A DNA stretch of 64,000 nt, taken from contig NZ_SACQ01000001.1 in the NCBI RefSeq assembly GCF_004005935.1, positions 248,001 to 312,000 of the forward strand. The letters run 5' to 3'. Positions 61,792 through 64,000 of the stretch are shown piece after piece. The stretch is from Neptunomonas marina. GTDB lineage: Bacteria; Pseudomonadota; Gammaproteobacteria; Pseudomonadales; Balneatricaceae. The translations under genes and the position numbers were made by a program. Within the stretch, counting starts at the first letter, position 1. Every line of letters starts with the position of its first letter. A model generated the notes under the pieces. It was not told the origin of the DNA. It searched no databases and was given only the letters and a program-made list of their open reading frames with translations.

Positions 61792-64000
61792 ATGCTGCGC
61801 AAACTTGCTTTGAGTCTCGCTGTTGCAGGTGTAATCGCATCTTCGCAGGCAAACGCATTAGGGCTAGGTGATATCCGTATAAAATCAGCACTGAACGAAC
61901 CGCTCAATGCTGAAATTCAGCTCAATCAAGTCAGAGACTTGAATCCGCTGCAAATTAGGCCACGAATGGCCACGGCCGATGAGTTTGACCTTGCGGGGTT
62001 AAGTCAGCCAAGGATCTTGTCTAATGTTCGTTTCCAAGTGCGTGTAAACCCCAATGGAAGCGGAACCATTTTTCTGACCTCTAATGAGCCGGTTCGTGAG
62101 CCGTTTCTCAACTTCTTAGTTGAAGTGAACTGGCCAAGCGGCCGATTGATAAGAGAATATACGGTATTACTTGATCCTCCTGTTTTTGATCCAACCCCTA
62201 CACCACGCCCAATCGCACCTGCGATATCGAGTGCAGCAGCACCTGTTGCCCCTGTTGTTGCGCAGCCGTCGCCACGCAAAGCGGATGTGTCGAATATCCG
62301 TACACGTATGGATAAGGCTTCACAAGCATATGTTGATGTCAAAGATACGTTGTGGGAAATCGCGATCCGTCACCGGGCGGCACCTGATATCTCCTCTTAT
62401 CAGATGATGATGGCGCTTTACAAAAAGAACCCGCACGCTTTTCCAAACGGTAATATCAACAACCTCAAAGCAGGGGTCGTGATTGATTTACCAACTGAAG
62501 CTGAAGCGCGAGCGATGTCTTCGAAGGCTGCTGCCAGCGAAGTGCGTCGTCAAACGAGTGCTTGGAAGAGCGGAACAAAATCCTCTGCGCCGAATAAAGC
62601 GCCTGTGGATGCAACAAAAAAGGACGTAAAGAGTGAAGCAAAAGAAGCTGATACTGCTTCTGGCCCAGAGAAAGGGCAGCTTAAAGTCGTAGCCCCTGGC
62701 GATGCGACTGACCAAAAGGATGCGGCACTCAGTGATTCACAAGAAGCAAGTGAAGGCGATCTCGAGCAGAAGAACAAGGCGTTAGAAGATCAACTATCGG
62801 TGTCTCAGGAGTCGATTGATCGGCTCGAGCGCGATAACGCAGAGTTAAAAGAGACGCTGTCCAAAATTCAAGAGCAGTTAGACTCTCTAACGCGTTTAGT
62901 TGAATTAAAAGACGAGCAAGTTGCGACGTTACAAAATGAGTTAGCCAAAGCTAAACAGGCGCCCCCACCACCGCCGCCTGAAGAAAGTTTGCTAGACAAA
63001 CTGATGGCTGCGCCAGAGTACTTAGCCGGTATAGCGGGTGGTTTGCTAGCGCTGTTCGCTGGATTGTTCTTCTTCCTGCGTAAGAAAAAATCTGATGATG
63101 CTGATGACGAATTAGAGCCGATTAGCAACTCAGGGCAGGCGCCAAAAGTTGAGCTTGATGATGAAACTGCTGAAGAGATGGCTGCTCTGGAAGCGGCAGC
63201 TGATGAATTAGCTGCTGCAGATGGCGATGCACCAGCTGATGCACTCGATGAAGTAACTGCTAGTGATGCAGATGGCAACTTAGAGGCGGAACTTGACGGC
63301 CTGTCTGACCTTGACGATCTGGATGATTTAGATGACCTAGAAGATCTAGATTTGGATATGGACCTGGATCTTGACGAGTCTCTTGATAGTGATCTTGATG
63401 CTCTAGCATTAGATGAGTCAGAGGAGGCCGAAGCCGCGCCGCAGTTGGATCCTGAAGAGGAAGATCTATTAGGCGATATTCTGGATGAGGCAGATGATCT
63501 TGACGAGACAGTGCAAGACGACGAGTTCGATCTGGGTCTGGACGATCTAGAGAAAGAGCTTAGTGAGGCAGACGCCCTGGTGGATACGGCTGCTGAACTT
63601 GATGATTCAGATAATGTTGAAGATGTTGATACCGCACTCGACGACCTTCTAAACGAAAGTGAAGATGGTCTTGACGAGCTGCTCGGTATGGACGACATGG
63701 ATGACGAGCTACAAAACTCGGGCCTAGACAAGATCGAGCCTTTAGCTGATGTGGATGATGACGACGAAACACTAGAGTCGTTAGGCATTGATCTTGAGGA
63801 TGAGCTTGAAGGCTTAGACTTAGATGAAACCGTTGCTGAAGTAGATTCTTCTGAGGCTGAAACGGAAGACTCGCTAGATGACCTTGATGACTTGATAGGC
63901 GGGGATCTTGAAGATCTCGACCTTGATGTTGATGGTCTTGGTGACAGCAACGGCGTTGAAAGCGGCTTGGATAGTGAACTCTCGGCTGACCTAGACAACT
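61792..64000 (+). CDS. fimV: FimV-type polar peptidoglycan-binding protein, N-terminal 736 residues (cut by window edge)
   Basis: FimV organises the cell pole and type IV pilus or chemosensory systems. The open frame runs off the window. Residues 1-22 form a signal peptide (LSLAVAGVIASSQANA), followed by the FimV N-terminal domain (LGLGDIRIKSALNEPLNAEI). A LysM-like motif lies at about 179-235 (YVDVKDTLWEIAIRH) and a coiled coil at about 322-385. A polyproline stretch precedes one transmembrane helix at about 408-428. Beyond that is a long cytoplasmic region extremely rich in Asp, Glu and Leu, typical of FimV. The C-terminal FimV/TPR motif is outside the window. AAGGAAAAC precedes the ATG at 61792. 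Confidence 0.93.
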   Translation, partial: MLRKLALSLAVAGVIASSQANALGLGDIRIKSALNEPLNAEIQLNQVRDLNPLQIRPRMATADEFDLAGLSQPRILSNVRFQVRVNPNGSGTIFLTSNEPVREPFLNFLVEVNWPSGRLIREYTVLLDPPVFDPTPTPRPIAPAISSAAAPVAPVVAQPSPRKADVSNIRTRMDKASQAYVDVKDTLWEIAIRHRAAPDISSYQMMMALYKKNPHAFPNGNINNLKAGVVIDLPTEAEARAMSSKAAASEVRRQTSAWKSGTKSSAPNKAPVDATKKDVKSEAKEADTASGPEKGQLKVVAPGDATDQKDAALSDSQEASEGDLEQKNKALEDQLSVSQESIDRLERDNAELKETLSKIQEQLDSLTRLVELKDEQVATLQNELAKAKQAPPPPPPEESLLDKLMAAPEYLAGIAGGLLALFAGLFFFLRKKKSDDADDELEPISNSGQAPKVELDDETAEEMAALEAAADELAAADGDAPADALDEVTASDADGNLEAELDGLSDLDDLDDLDDLEDLDLDMDLDLDESLDSDLDALALDESEEAEAAPQLDPEEEDLLGDILDEADDLDETVQDDEFDLGLDDLEKELSEADALVDTAAELDDSDNVEDVDTALDDLLNESEDGLDELLGMDDMDDELQNSGLDKIEPLADVDDDDETLESLGIDLEDELEGLDLDETVAEVDSSEAETEDSLDDLDDLIGGDLEDLDLDVDGLGDSNGVESGLDSELSADLDN

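Noticed and set aside
62868-63998. Long serine-rich open frame on the minus strand (376 codons)
   Set aside because: It is the antisense shadow of the Asp/Glu-rich fimV region; GAT/GAA-rich codons read backwards give serine. fimV has a signal peptide, LysM-like motif and helix in the right order.

Overview
The window is chromosomal DNA of a heterotrophic gammaproteobacterium. Coding density is high, GC content is moderate, and almost every gene has a recognisable proteobacterial relative. The mix points to a marine Oceanospirillales-type bacterium (Marinobacterium/Neptunomonas-like), although the genus is inference: paaABCDE, dadA-alr-ridA, liu leucine catabolism with a MerR-type LiuR, nhaD, H-NOX/c-di-GMP signalling, FimV and a Usg-1-like Asd paralogue. 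I see no insertion sequences, prophage, CRISPR, rRNA or tRNA genes.

Layout. 1-619: 5' part of a receptor gene with an HBM-type sensor domain (minus). 1063-1416: small unknown protein. 1477-5179: paaABCDE phenylacetyl-CoA epoxidase operon (minus) with a palindromic operator candidate upstream. 5556-6752: membrane diguanylate cyclase. 7178-9970: dadA-alr-ridA, D/L-alanine catabolism. 10139-12292: GAF/PAS-GGDEF-EAL protein. 12419-13445: azlCD amino-acid exporter. 13468-15117: FAN1-type nuclease. 15227-17152: PhoD-like phosphatase. 17479-18228: secreted matrixin-like protease. 18465-21791: Sel1/SPOR protein and an MCP-like protein. 21832-24649: LysR regulator, SnoaL-like protein and NSS transporter. 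24836-29391: leucine dehydrogenase and a fused indolepyruvate ferredoxin oxidoreductase. 29392-30103: a long gap that appears to encode a Fur-controlled small RNA. 30104-32080: nhaD and a secreted unknown. 32147-41554: liuR-liuABCDE plus an AhpD-like protein and an acyl-CoA synthetase (minus). 41859-47819: liv-type ABC transporter and a thiolase. 47877-54924: an H-NOX/HnoK/HnoD-type operon divergent from a second histidine kinase and a REC-PAS-GGDEF-EAL regulator. 54988-55755: eukaryote-type HisA. 55811-55943: 19 perfect copies of a 7-bp repeat. 56095-60510: leuCDB and asd. 60608-61630: Asd-like paralogue. 61792-end: fimV, cut by the window edge.

How it fits together. Much of the window concerns amino-acid catabolism: D-alanine oxidation, leucine breakdown to acetyl-CoA, and aromatic 2-oxoacid oxidation to aryl-acetyl-CoA that could feed the paa epoxidase. 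Three matching inverted repeats of the TTTACGT-N2-ACGTAAA type lie before liuR, the liv transporter and the thiolase, which suggests one LiuR regulon. A second theme is cyclic di-GMP: four GGDEF and/or EAL proteins or regulators and a degenerate HD-GYP regulator lie within about 50 kb, one group tied to a predicted nitric-oxide sensor.

The best leads are the predicted Fur-repressed small RNA (about 29856-29990 minus), the H-NOX two-branch c-di-GMP locus, the HIS6-like HisA, and the heptanucleotide array upstream of leuC.
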